Shown: positions 21,935-30,620 of the stretch, piece after piece
How positions within the stretch are numbered: position 1 is the first letter of the stretch
Layout: the number at the start of each line of letters is the position of its first letter
NCBI GenBank assembly: GCA_016709225.1
Contig: JADJEE010000012.1
Coordinates: 2,585,501-2,649,500, forward strand
Origin: Deltaproteobacteria bacterium
GTDB taxonomy: Bacteria; Myxococcota_A; Polyangia; Nannocystales; Nannocystaceae
Length of the DNA: 64,000 bases
Direction of reading: 5' to 3'
Translations under genes and position numbers: made by a program
The notes under the pieces: generated by a model
Databases searched by the model: none
Seen by the model: the letters and a program-made list of their open reading frames with translations, nothing else
Told to the model about the DNA's origin: nothing

Positions 21935-22267
21935 TTGATTCGACTGGTGCGCAGCTTGATCGCGATCGCCGCGATCGGAGCGCTCGTGTGGTGCTCGTTC
22001 CACGTGCCCATCGGGCGCCGGACGTTCTCGGAGCACGTCGATCGCATCGGCGCCACGCCCGAGGCCAAGGAGCTCATCGACTCCACGCGCCACGCGGTCA
22101 CGCCGGCCCTCGAGGACGCCACCGATCGCATGCTCGGCGAGTACGTCGAGGCCGCGACCGCGCCGGTCGATCCGCGCCATGCCCGGCCACCACAGCCGGC
22201 CGGTGCGATCACACCGGCGCGCACGGCTGCCGGGCCGCCGCCCCGCGGTCGCCTGCCGTCGCAGTGA
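21935..22267 (+). CDS. Small single-helix membrane protein coupled to the receptor gene
   Basis: About 110 residues with one hydrophobic segment near the N-terminus (LIAIAAIGALVW) and a polar, Pro/Ala-rich tail. The start is uncertain: TTG 21935 precedes the helix; another TTG lies at 21896. Its TGA overlaps the GTG start of the TonB-dependent receptor (GTGA), so it is translated together with it. No family recognised. Confidence 0.5.
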   Translation: MIRLVRSLIAIAAIGALVWCSFHVPIGRRTFSEHVDRIGATPEAKELIDSTRHAVTPALEDATDRMLGEYVEAATAPVDPRHARPPQPAGAITPARTAAGPPPRGRLPSQ

Positions 22268-24741
22268 TATGCTGCGCGCCGGTGTCATGGGTGGCCCTCA
22301 TCGTGGCGCGGCTGGTGCTCGCGCATGCGACGAGCGAGCCGTCGTCACCGCCCGAGGACCCGCCCACGACCGCCGGTGCGGAGGCGGGCGCCGCGACGGT
22401 GGTCCCGAGCGAGGCTGCCGCGCCCGAGGGCCCCACCGACCTCGCCCGCATCCGCGGCCGCATCATGACGCTCGGCGAGCGCTCGCCCGTCTCCGGCGCG
22501 CGCATCATCCCCCGCGACGGCCGCGAGCCGGCGACGAGCGGCGACGATGGCTCGTTCACCTTGCCGCTGGGTGCGGGCCAGCACCGCTTGATCATCCGCG
22601 CGGCAGGCTACGAGGACTTCGAGGTGACGGTCGAACTCTCGCGCAACCAGGAGCGCGAGTTCGAGTACCGCATGATTCCGACCATCGACGACAAGCGCTA
22701 TCGCACGATCGTGCGACAGCGCCGCGAGATCGCACTCTCCGCCACGACGCTGCGCGAAGAGGAGATCCGCGCGGTCGCGGGCACCGGCGGCGATCCGCTC
22801 CGCGTCGTCAATAGCCTGCCGGGTGTCTCGCAGCTGTCGGGCCTGCTGCCGTACGTGGTCGTGCGCGGCGCGGCGCCGGGCAACACCGGCTACTACCTCG
22901 ATGGCGCGCGCGTGCCAGTGCTGTTCCACCTCGCGCTGGGGCCGTCGATCTTGCATCCGTACTTCATCGATGCGGTCGACTTCTATCCCTCGGGGGCGCC
23001 GGCGCGACTGGGGCGATTCATCAGCGGCATCGTCGAGGCGCGCACCCGGCCGTCGCGGCGCGATCGCGTGCATGGCGACGTCGAGGTGCGGCTCACCGAC
23101 GCCGGCGGCTTGCTCGAGATCCCGGTCAACCGCGGCTGGCTACCCAACTGCCACGCCAAGCGGCGGCTGGCGTGCAAGCGCGGCCCGGGCAAGGGCGCGC
23201 TCACGCTCGCGGGCCGCTACAGCTACACGGGCGCGCTGCTCACCGTGGTGCAGTCGGCGGCGCGCATCCAGTTCTGGGACTACCAGGCGCGCTTCGATCA
23301 CCGGATCGCGCCCAACGCCGACTTCATCGCGTTCGCCTACGGCAGCTACGACGACGTCGGACAGAAGGCCACCGTCGACCAGAACGGCGTGCGGCAGCCG
23401 AAGCGGTCGTTCGTGCGCTACTACTTCCATCGGCTCGACTTCCGCGTGCGCCAGCGGCTGCGCAACGAGGGCAGCGCCACGTATGCCGTGGTGTTCGGGC
23501 TCGATCAATCGGGCTTCACTGCCGGCGACACCACGTCGAACAGCTACCGCACCAACGAGTGGCGCATCGCGCCGCGCATCGACGTGCGGGTGCCGATCAA
23601 CGATCGCGTCGCCATCGGTGTCGGTCTCGATCAGGAGTTCCAGATCTTCCGGCTCGCCAATCAGATCGTCGACACCGATCAGATCAACCTCGAGGACATC
23701 TCGCTGCTGTTCAGCGAGCGGACGGTGTCGGCGACCGCGGGCTACATCGAGGCGCTGATCTCCAAGGGCGGCTTCGAGATGCGGCCGGGGCTCCGCCTCG
23801 ACACGTATCTGCAGGTCGGCAACAGCCCGTACCTACCGAATGCCCGCGGGGTCACGCACGCGGTCGGTGTCGATCCGCGCATCACCTTTCGCGAGAAGGT
23901 CGCAAAGCGCTGGACGTTGCGGCAGGCGGTCGGGATGTACCACCAGCCACCGACCTTCCCGATCCCGGTGCCGGCGATCGAGTCGTTCGGCTTCGAGCGC
24001 GGCCTGCAGCGCAACGTGCAGGCCTCGTTCGGCTACGAGGTCGAGCTGCTGCCATCGCGCCTGAGCCTGGTGCAGGAGGCCTACGGTGGCTACCTCAGCA
24101 ACCTGCAGGACTACGACCTCGGCGCGGCCTCCTCGGGTGCGTCGGTCGCAGAGCTCGAGGACATCATCACCAGCGTCGACGGCTGGGCCTACGGGCTCGA
24201 GACCATGCTGCGGCTCTCACCCGAGCTGCGCATGTTCGGCTGGGCCGCGTACACGCTCTCGCGCTCCGATCGCGACTATCACGTCGGTGGTCGCGCGCCG
24301 TCGAGCTGGGATCAGCGGCACATCGTCAACCTCGTGCTCGGCTATCGCATCAGCCACAAGTGGAACGTCGGCGGTCGCGTGCACTACCACACCGGTCGAC
24401 CATGGACCGCGCCGGTCGGCAATCAGACCAGCGAAGAAGCGGCCACGCAGAACCGCAACAACGCCCGCATGGCGCCGTTCTTCCAGCTCGACCTGCGGGT
24501 CGAACGCAGCTGGCGCTACCCCAGCTGGCAGCTCGACGTCTTCCTCGACATCAACAACGCGACCTACTCCTTCGACACCATCGCGTGCACCGACGGCCGC
24601 AGCAACCCGCTGCCGGGGGGCTTTCGCATCGCGCAGCTGGCCTTGGCCGCGCAGACCGACCCCAGTCGCGGCGTCGCGAAGTGTACCGCCCAGGGCCTGC
24701 GCTACACGCTGCCGACGTTGGGCGTGCGCGGCCGATTCTGA
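22264..24741 (+). CDS. TonB-dependent outer-membrane receptor-like protein
   Basis: 825 residues from a GTG that overlaps the previous stop. After a short signal region there is a carboxypeptidase-regulatory-like beta-sandwich (DLARIRGRIMTLGER to about residue 135) of the kind that precedes SusC-like or TonB receptors, then a plug-like part (DPLRVVNSLPGVSQL, YYLDGARVPV, FYPSGAPARLGRF) and a long barrel ending in GVRGRF, a typical aromatic C-terminus. A TonB box is not obvious. A ligand cannot be named. The ECF pair downstream is convergent, so it is not the same operon. Confidence 0.82.
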   Translation: MICCAPVSWVALIVARLVLAHATSEPSSPPEDPPTTAGAEAGAATVVPSEAAAPEGPTDLARIRGRIMTLGERSPVSGARIIPRDGREPATSGDDGSFTLPLGAGQHRLIIRAAGYEDFEVTVELSRNQEREFEYRMIPTIDDKRYRTIVRQRREIALSATTLREEEIRAVAGTGGDPLRVVNSLPGVSQLSGLLPYVVVRGAAPGNTGYYLDGARVPVLFHLALGPSILHPYFIDAVDFYPSGAPARLGRFISGIVEARTRPSRRDRVHGDVEVRLTDAGGLLEIPVNRGWLPNCHAKRRLACKRGPGKGALTLAGRYSYTGALLTVVQSAARIQFWDYQARFDHRIAPNADFIAFAYGSYDDVGQKATVDQNGVRQPKRSFVRYYFHRLDFRVRQRLRNEGSATYAVVFGLDQSGFTAGDTTSNSYRTNEWRIAPRIDVRVPINDRVAIGVGLDQEFQIFRLANQIVDTDQINLEDISLLFSERTVSATAGYIEALISKGGFEMRPGLRLDTYLQVGNSPYLPNARGVTHAVGVDPRITFREKVAKRWTLRQAVGMYHQPPTFPIPVPAIESFGFERGLQRNVQASFGYEVELLPSRLSLVQEAYGGYLSNLQDYDLGAASSGASVAELEDIITSVDGWAYGLETMLRLSPELRMFGWAAYTLSRSDRDYHVGGRAPSSWDQRHIVNLVLGYRISHKWNVGGRVHYHTGRPWTAPVGNQTSEEAATQNRNNARMAPFFQLDLRVERSWRYPSWQLDVFLDINNATYSFDTIACTDGRSNPLPGGFRIAQLALAAQTDPSRGVAKCTAQGLRYTLPTLGVRGRF

Positions 24742-24754
24742 CGCGCGCCCTCGC

Positions 24755-24770
24755 CTCGCGTTCGCGCGAG
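24755..24770. terminator. TTCG-loop hairpin between convergent genes
   Basis: CTCGCG-TTCG-CGCGAG: a six-base stem closed by a stable TTCG tetraloop. It sits between the stops of the receptor and the anti-sigma-like gene. There is no T-tract. Confidence 0.45.
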
Positions 24771-24777
24771 CGGAGCG

Positions 24778-25392
24778 TCAGCGCAGGCCGGCGCCGCGCT
24801 GCGTGAGCTCCCACGCCACGAAGGTGCGAAAGCCCGCCAGCTGCATGCCGCCGGTGCCCTCGGCCATGCGCGTGACCGCGGCGGTGAGCTGCGCGTCGGA
24901 GAGCCGCTGCTGCCACTGCGGATCGTCGACGCTGAAGACCGCGGCGGCCGCGGGATCCGAGCCGGCACCACCATGCTCGTGGCACGGCGCGCACTGTTGG
25001 TGCAGCAGGGTGCCGGCGTCGTCGCGCAACGCGGCGACCTCGTCGTCGCCCAGCGCCGCGATCTGCTGCAGCGCCTGCTCCTGCTGCGACTGCAGTCGTA
25101 CCAGCCCGAGCGCGAGCACGACCGCGGCGGCGATGGCGGTCATGCCGATCCAGAATCCGGTTTGGAATCCGGTTTGGGTTCCGGTCTGCAAGCGACCGGC
25201 GTTGCGACGCGCACGCTCCCGTCGGGCCTCGACCAGGCGTCGGGCCTCGACCTCGGTGGCGCGGTCGACCTCGTCGTCGCCCTCGAGCCAGCGCGACAGC
25301 ACGCCGTCGGCGAAATCGTCGGGCACGTCGGGCTCGGCCCACGCGCGCAGGTGCTCGCGCTCGTCCGCGCGCAGCTCGTCGTCGTTCAACAT
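24778..25392 (-). CDS. Anti-sigma-like membrane protein with a heme c motif
   Basis: 204 residues. The N-terminal cytoplasmic part has PDVPDDFADGVLSRW, seen in short anti-sigma-type proteins; one membrane helix lies at ~80-100; the periplasmic part has CAPCH (Cys134, Cys137, His138), the covalent heme c attachment site, and a later EGTGGMQ with Met183 as a plausible distal ligand, as in small cytochromes c. Its start overlaps the end of the ECF sigma gene by seven bases, the usual sigma/anti-sigma arrangement. There is no zinc-finger HxxxCxxC. The anti-sigma role is inferred from position and topology. An in-frame 12-base repeat gives QTGTQTGFQTG before the helix. Confidence 0.7.
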   Translation of the reverse strand: MLNDDELRADEREHLRAWAEPDVPDDFADGVLSRWLEGDDEVDRATEVEARRLVEARRERARRNAGRLQTGTQTGFQTGFWIGMTAIAAAVVLALGLVRLQSQQEQALQQIAALGDDEVAALRDDAGTLLHQQCAPCHEHGGAGSDPAAAAVFSVDDPQWQQRLSDAQLTAAVTRMAEGTGGMQLAGFRTFVAWELTQRGAGLR

Positions 25393-25979
25393 TCGCCCTC
25401 CTCGCCGAGCACCTCACGCAAGCGCGCGCGTGCCCGAGACAGTCGCGATTTCACGGTGCCGATGTCGATGCCGAGCGCCTCGGCGATGTCGGCGTAGTCG
25501 AAGCCATGCAGCTCGCGCAGCAGGAATGCCGCACGAAACGGTGGCGAGAGCGATTCGACGGCCGCCTGCACGCCCTGGCCGACGATCTCGGCGTCGCGGG
25601 CGAGGTCGGCATCGGCCGGCCATGCGTCGATGGTGTCGGAGCTGATGGCACCGGGCCGGCGGCGCAGCTCGTTGAGCGCCAGGCGCGTCGCGATCGTCAG
25701 CAGCCAGGTCGAGAACTTCGCTCGGCCATCCGAGGTGTAGCGGGGCAGTGCTCGGAAGGCGCGCAAGAAGGTCTCCTGCGCGAGGTCCTCGACGATCTGC
25801 GTGCGGCCGCTGGGCAGCAGCACGCCGCGGATCTGCGAGAACACGGCCCGCTCATAGCGACGCACGAGCGCGCGGGCGGCCGATCGATCACCTGCGCACG
25901 CGGCCGCGACGGTCGCCGACTCGTCGCGGGGCCACGGGGCCGCAGGTCCGGATCCAGGGTTCGCCATCCGCGGGTGCAT
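25386..25979 (-). CDS. ECF sigma factor
   Basis: 197 residues. Region 2: RYERAVFSQIRGVL and EDLAQETFLRAFRALP, followed by FSTWLLTIATRLALNELRR. Region 4: LSPPFRAAFLLRELHGFDYADIAEAL and GTVKSRLSRARARLRE. It directs RNA polymerase to a small regulon. ATG 25979 has CAGGG six bases upstream; ATG 25967 is an alternative. It overlaps a heme-c-bearing anti-sigma-like gene, so the signal may be redox or heme related (inference). Confidence 0.9.
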   Translation of the reverse strand: MHPRMANPGSGPAAPWPRDESATVAAACAGDRSAARALVRRYERAVFSQIRGVLLPSGRTQIVEDLAQETFLRAFRALPRYTSDGRAKFSTWLLTIATRLALNELRRRPGAISSDTIDAWPADADLARDAEIVGQGVQAAVESLSPPFRAAFLLRELHGFDYADIAEALGIDIGTVKSRLSRARARLREVLGEEGEC

Positions 25980-26114
25980 CTCACACCCTGGCCGGGGGTG
26001 TTGTTCCAGCAACCCACGAGAACGTCGCTGGGGCCCAAGAGGACCACGAATGGCGGCCCATCGGCCACGCAGCGCGAGGGCCGCCCAGCGCCCGTACGAG
26101 CGCTCGGCGGCGCG

Positions 26115-29100
26115 TCAGAACTCTTCGTCCTCGGCCGGCGGCTGCGCGTCCGCCCCCTCGCCCGGCAGCGTCAGGAAGTCGTCCGGCAGCAACCACAAGA
26201 GCGGGTCGAACTCCGGCTCGGCCGGGGGCAGCACGGCGGCGGGGTTCTCGGACCACGGCTGTAGCGGCCATGTCGAGGGATCGAACTCGGCGGGGGCCTG
26301 TTGCTGCGTGATCAGCTCCTGGGCGCGGAGCTGCTGGGCCTCCTCGAAGGTCGGCAGCTCGACCTCGGTGTCCGGCAGCGCATCTTCGGTGCGGGCGCGC
26401 TTGATGGTCTGGAAGAACTCCGCGAGCGCTTCGCGGATCGTCGGCGACTCGCCGAGCTCGGGGCTCACGTCGCCACCCCAGCTGGTGCGCACCTGCACGC
26501 GGAGGATCGAAGGATCTTCGATCTGCGACGGGAGCTCGCGGCATGCCTCTTCGAACTGCCGCTCGAGATCGCTGAAGTCGGGCTCGAGCGGCGGGATGCC
26601 GACGTGTGGCGCGAAGCGTCGCACGGGGATCTGCACGAAGCCCTGCGACGGCGAGGTCACGTCGGGCGCGGCGAATCCCGAGACACCGCTGGCGCTGCCG
26701 TACTGGGCGCACAGCAACACCTCGAGGCTGTCCTGCTCACCGTGACCTTGCTTGTACGGGCCAGCCCCCGATGGCTCGGGCGCGAGCCGCTTGCGGGGAT
26801 GGGATCGCGCCGCGCCGCCGTCGCCCGAAGGACCTTCGTCGTCGTCGTCGAGGCCACCGCCGGTGGGCGGCGGGCTGCCACCCGACGGCGACGGCGACAG
26901 CGTTGGCGCCGGCGCGGCCATGCGCTGCTCGAGCTCCATCACGAACTGCTCGAGCCGATGCTGCAGCCACATGAACGTCAACGGTGCCGACGCGGGCATC
27001 GCCGCGAGGTGGGTACCGAGATCGAACTGTCCCGCAGCATGGTTGGGCAGCGGATTCGAAGCGGCGTAGTCGTAGGGAAACACGACCTTGTCGAACTGCC
27101 CCGAGAGCGCGAGCTGGAGGATCTGTGCGAGGTCCTCTTCGATCCACTGCTTGTTCGCGTCGATCTCCGCATCCGAGAACGCAAAGCCGACCTGCCCGCT
27201 CGGCAGCTTGCAGGTGCGCAGGCCCACCGCGTTGGACTGACCGCGGATCACCGCTTGGCCGCCCATGCCGTAGCGCGCGCCGTTGTCACCGAAGACGAAC
27301 AACCACCGCTGCACGCCCCACTGTGCAAAACGCCCGGGGTTCCACAGGAGCGCAGGATCCGAGGTGTCCCACAACACCACCGCGCGCGAGGTATCGAAGG
27401 GAAGCGACGGCGACGGGGCTTGTGAGAGCGGGGCCGGCTGCTGGGCGTCGGGCGATGGTGGCTCGAGCTGCGAGGCCGGCAGCGCGCCGCCGATGCCGAC
27501 GAGTGCCTGCCAATGGAACTGGTTCTCGCAGTAGAGATTGACGAAGTCGAGCGGGTCACCACCCCACTGCACGTCGGTCTCCCAGGCAGCGGCGCCGGTC
27601 TGCACGAAGATGTGATAGCTCTGCCCGAACATGTGCGAGATGGCACTCAACAGAATGAGGTCGCCCCACGCATCGGGCTTGGCCATCTCGCGCAGGTACG
27701 TGTTCCAGTTGGTGCCAGCATAGGCGGCAACCCCGGGGAAGCCGGCGGCGTGCCACTGCAGGAGTTGATCGAGCGCGGTGCCCATCCCTTGCGGCGTCAC
27801 GATCTCGCCTGCGATCATGGCGCGCAGGTGTGCGATGGCCTTGAGCCGCAGTCCGAGCGCACTGTGCCGTGAGACCCCGAGGTGGTGGAGCTGGCACAGG
27901 CTGTAGAGCAGGCAGGCACCGCCGCCGGGATTGTCGACCGCTTGCAATTCGTACGCGCCGAACAACGCACGTGCGGTGGGCTGCGCGGTGATCTCGGGTG
28001 GCGGCGCCGGTCGGAACACGCGCGAGCCCTGCAGCTCCATGTCGAGCAGGATCTTCCGCAGCGCCCCCGCCGACAGCGTCGAGGCGGCCTCCGGCAGTGG
28101 CGTGGTCTGTTCGTCGCTCGCGAGATCGGGCTGCGCCCGCAGGATCTCCTCGCCGAGGCGGGTCTCGTCGATGCCCTCTCCGATCTGCCGCAGACGCCCG
28201 AGGATCTCGGCGAACACGTCGCTTCCGCCCGAGTGTGCCAGCTGCTCGCGGAACGCCTCGAACAGCGGCGTGAAATCGGGTTGCGGCTCGGTGGGGCCCG
28301 TGAGCACGAAGTCGGCGAGCACGCCGTCGTGGTCGCTGAGCTCGTGCGCATCGTCGAGCAATTGCTGTGCCTGGGCGCGTGGCGTTGCGGAAGGGGGCGT
28401 GTGACGCAAGCTCGCGCCGAGATCGTCGTCGAGCTGATACGAGATGCTCACCAGCGGTGACGGGGGGTGGTAGACCGGCGTCTGCGGTGGCGAGAGATCG
28501 GGCGCCCGCGGCTCGCGATGCGGCAGGATCGCGCGCGTGGGGCTCACGATCTGCTGCTGACCGTGGATCAGCCTCGACCCGCGCCAGCCGAGCGTCGAGA
28601 TCGCGACCAGCTTGTCGTAGGCGGCGTTGTGAAAGAAGAACCGCTTGCCGCCGCCGAGATCGACGAGCTTCGATCGCACCAGGCTGGTGCCGTCGCGGAC
28701 GATGAGCTGCGGGTCGACGATCAGGCTCGGATCGCCCGTGAGCTCGGCGAGCCACGTGCGGCGCGTGGGCGCGGTGCCGTGCCAGTGCTCGACCGGCTGA
28801 TCGAGCAGGGGCACGCGTGTGTCGACGTTGGTGTCCGACATGAAGATCGCCAGCCGCTTGCCCGACCGCATCGCCGCGGCATCGCGGGCGAAGCGGGGGA
28901 AATCGGTCGCACGGATCTCCGCATTGCCGGCCGACGGCGCCGGTGCGTGCCACGCGACGAACTCGACGTCGACACCCAGCGAGCGCTCGCGCAACGGCAC
29001 CACGATCGGCGCACGCTTCGAGTACGACGGCAGGAAGTAGGGACGTGCATGGAAGGCGCGACCGTCCGGCAGGGCGTCGCCGGGGCCGTAGAACACGCGC

Positions 29101-30617
29101 CGGTTGTAGAAGATCCCGTAGGCCTCGTCGGCGGTGAAGAAGCGCGCGCAGAACTGCATCACCGGGCCACGCTCGGTCTTCTTCGCCGCGGCGTACTCGG
29201 TGACCTCCTTGCTCAGCAGGCGCAGGATCGGCAGCGGTGGCCACACGCCGTAGTCGAACTGGTCGGGTTCCTCGTCGGAGGCCTGGGCGCAGACCTGCTC
29301 GGCGATCTCGAGGAACTCGAGCAGGCCGGGGTAGCTGCCGCTGGCGCGCATCTCTTCGACCTGCGCTTGGTAGCGCTGCATCGCCTGCTCGTAGCGAGCC
29401 ATGCGGATCTCGTACGCGCTGTTGAGCATCGCCCGCGCGAGCGCTTCGTCGTCGAACTCGTGCCAGTTCGAGGCCTGTCCGACGACGGCGCCGACCCGCG
29501 CGACCACCTCGCGGAGGATCTCTCGCACGACGCGGTGCAAGAACGTGGCGCGCACGCGCAGCGCCTGCTGGTCGCGCGTTGCGGCCTGCACGGCCTTCAG
29601 CACCGCTGCGATGGCCCGCCACACCTGCGCGTCCGCGTCGTCGGCAGGACACGGACTCGAGAGCAGCGTGGTCGCCCAGCTGTCGATCGCGGCGAGTCGC
29701 GGACTCAACCACGCCAGGTACGGCAGCATGATCGCCGGTGGCTTGGAGGTGAGGCCCTTCACCGCCGGCTGCGCGAGCACATGGGCGCGGAAGCTGGTGG
29801 GCGGTGCGTCCGCGCACTTCTTGAGCAGCTCGCGGATGTCGTCGGCCGGCAGCCGCGGCCACGGCGACGTGCGCGTGTCCCAGAGCGGCACGGTGCTCCA
29901 GTCGGCGACGCCGAGCCGCGCCACGGCCACCGCGTCGTCGCGCAGGGCGAGCACGCGAGCGCCGAGGCCGAAGCTCGGGTTCGTCATCACGTCGTGGTGC
30001 GCCGCGACCAATGCCGTGGCGAGCGTGCCGACGGGATCCCCTTCGAGGGCGGTGGTCTCGGCCGCCTTGTCCTTTTCGCCGATCTCCTTTGGGTCGACCT
30101 CGGGCTCGTCGTCGTGGGCGAGCGATGCCACCGCCGGCTCCCACGCGATGGTGGTGACGAGTGCGTAGACGAAGCTCGACAGCGTGCGAGCAAAATCCTC
30201 GCGCGGCGCACCTTGGCCTCGGAACAGCGGCCCGAAGCGCGTCGTGAACGGCTCGTGGCGGGTCGGCGTGGGTGCCATCGGTGGCTCCGGCCTCGCCGGC
30301 TGCTTGCCCGATTTCTTGAGCTCGAGCAGCGCGACCACATCGGCACGGCACTGCCAGATGATCCGCGCGATCGCCTGCTTCACCTCGGGCGGACGCTTGG
30401 GTCCGCGGCTGGGCCCGCCGCCCAGGTCTTGGATGTTCCACAACAACGCCCGCAGCGTGGGGTTCTCCGGCGGCGAGACCACCGACTCGCCTAGCCCCAC
30501 GTGCAGATCGACGACCTGCAGCGAAGGTGACGGCGGCGGGCTCGGCTGCGCGCCGCCGCCGGTGTCGTCGTCGTCGCTCTCGCTCTCGCTCTCGCTACCG
30601 TTGGGATGCGGTGCCAT
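26115..30617 (-). CDS. Large multidomain protein: EEP nuclease/phosphatase + OTU-like peptidase
   Basis: 1500 residues, no signal peptide. An acidic, Ser-rich start is followed by a DNase I-like (EEP) fold split by a long helical insert: RALLWNIQDL (Asn61), VVALLEL (Glu99), FMSDTN (Asp595, Asn597), ELSDHDG (Asp762, His763). Next is an OTU-type cysteine peptidase: DNPGGGACLLYSL (Asp895, Cys902), DAWGDLILLSAIS, and YCENQFHWQ (His1035). A third region (~1105-1225), WLFVFGDNGARYGMGGQA then SNAVGLRTCK, resembles the phage/bacterial family I believe is DUF7831. A Pro/Asp-rich tail of about 300 residues follows. OTU enzymes normally cleave ubiquitin, which bacteria lack, so a eukaryotic or self-processing target is implied. 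It is three bases from an adaptor-like gene. The EEP and OTU calls are from motifs. Confidence 0.7.
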   Translation of the reverse strand: MAPHPNGSESESESDDDDTGGGAQPSPPPSPSLQVVDLHVGLGESVVSPPENPTLRALLWNIQDLGGGPSRGPKRPPEVKQAIARIIWQCRADVVALLELKKSGKQPARPEPPMAPTPTRHEPFTTRFGPLFRGQGAPREDFARTLSSFVYALVTTIAWEPAVASLAHDDEPEVDPKEIGEKDKAAETTALEGDPVGTLATALVAAHHDVMTNPSFGLGARVLALRDDAVAVARLGVADWSTVPLWDTRTSPWPRLPADDIRELLKKCADAPPTSFRAHVLAQPAVKGLTSKPPAIMLPYLAWLSPRLAAIDSWATTLLSSPCPADDADAQVWRAIAAVLKAVQAATRDQQALRVRATFLHRVVREILREVVARVGAVVGQASNWHEFDDEALARAMLNSAYEIRMARYEQAMQRYQAQVEEMRASGSYPGLLEFLEIAEQVCAQASDEEPDQFDYGVWPPLPILRLLSKEVTEYAAAKKTERGPVMQFCARFFTADEAYGIFYNRRVFYGPGDALPDGRAFHARPYFLPSYSKRAPIVVPLRERSLGVDVEFVAWHAPAPSAGNAEIRATDFPRFARDAAAMRSGKRLAIFMSDTNVDTRVPLLDQPVEHWHGTAPTRRTWLAELTGDPSLIVDPQLIVRDGTSLVRSKLVDLGGGKRFFFHNAAYDKLVAISTLGWRGSRLIHGQQQIVSPTRAILPHREPRAPDLSPPQTPVYHPPSPLVSISYQLDDDLGASLRHTPPSATPRAQAQQLLDDAHELSDHDGVLADFVLTGPTEPQPDFTPLFEAFREQLAHSGGSDVFAEILGRLRQIGEGIDETRLGEEILRAQPDLASDEQTTPLPEAASTLSAGALRKILLDMELQGSRVFRPAPPPEITAQPTARALFGAYELQAVDNPGGGACLLYSLCQLHHLGVSRHSALGLRLKAIAHLRAMIAGEIVTPQGMGTALDQLLQWHAAGFPGVAAYAGTNWNTYLREMAKPDAWGDLILLSAISHMFGQSYHIFVQTGAAAWETDVQWGGDPLDFVNLYCENQFHWQALVGIGGALPASQLEPPSPDAQQPAPLSQAPSPSLPFDTSRAVVLWDTSDPALLWNPGRFAQWGVQRWLFVFGDNGARYGMGGQAVIRGQSNAVGLRTCKLPSGQVGFAFSDAEIDANKQWIEEDLAQILQLALSGQFDKVVFPYDYAASNPLPNHAAGQFDLGTHLAAMPASAPLTFMWLQHRLEQFVMELEQRMAAPAPTLSPSPSGGSPPPTGGGLDDDDEGPSGDGGAARSHPRKRLAPEPSGAGPYKQGHGEQDSLEVLLCAQYGSASGVSGFAAPDVTSPSQGFVQIPVRRFAPHVGIPPLEPDFSDLERQFEEACRELPSQIEDPSILRVQVRTSWGGDVSPELGESPTIREALAEFFQTIKRARTEDALPDTEVELPTFEEAQQLRAQELITQQQAPAEFDPSTWPLQPWSENPAAVLPPAEPEFDPLLWLLPDDFLTLPGEGADAQPPAEDEEF

Positions 30618-30620
30618 CGG

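Noticed and set aside
22264..25979. TonB receptor as the outer-membrane partner of the ECF/anti-sigma pair
   Set aside because: They are convergent, and the receptor shows no N-terminal signalling domain of the FecA type, so an operon or direct signalling link is not supported.
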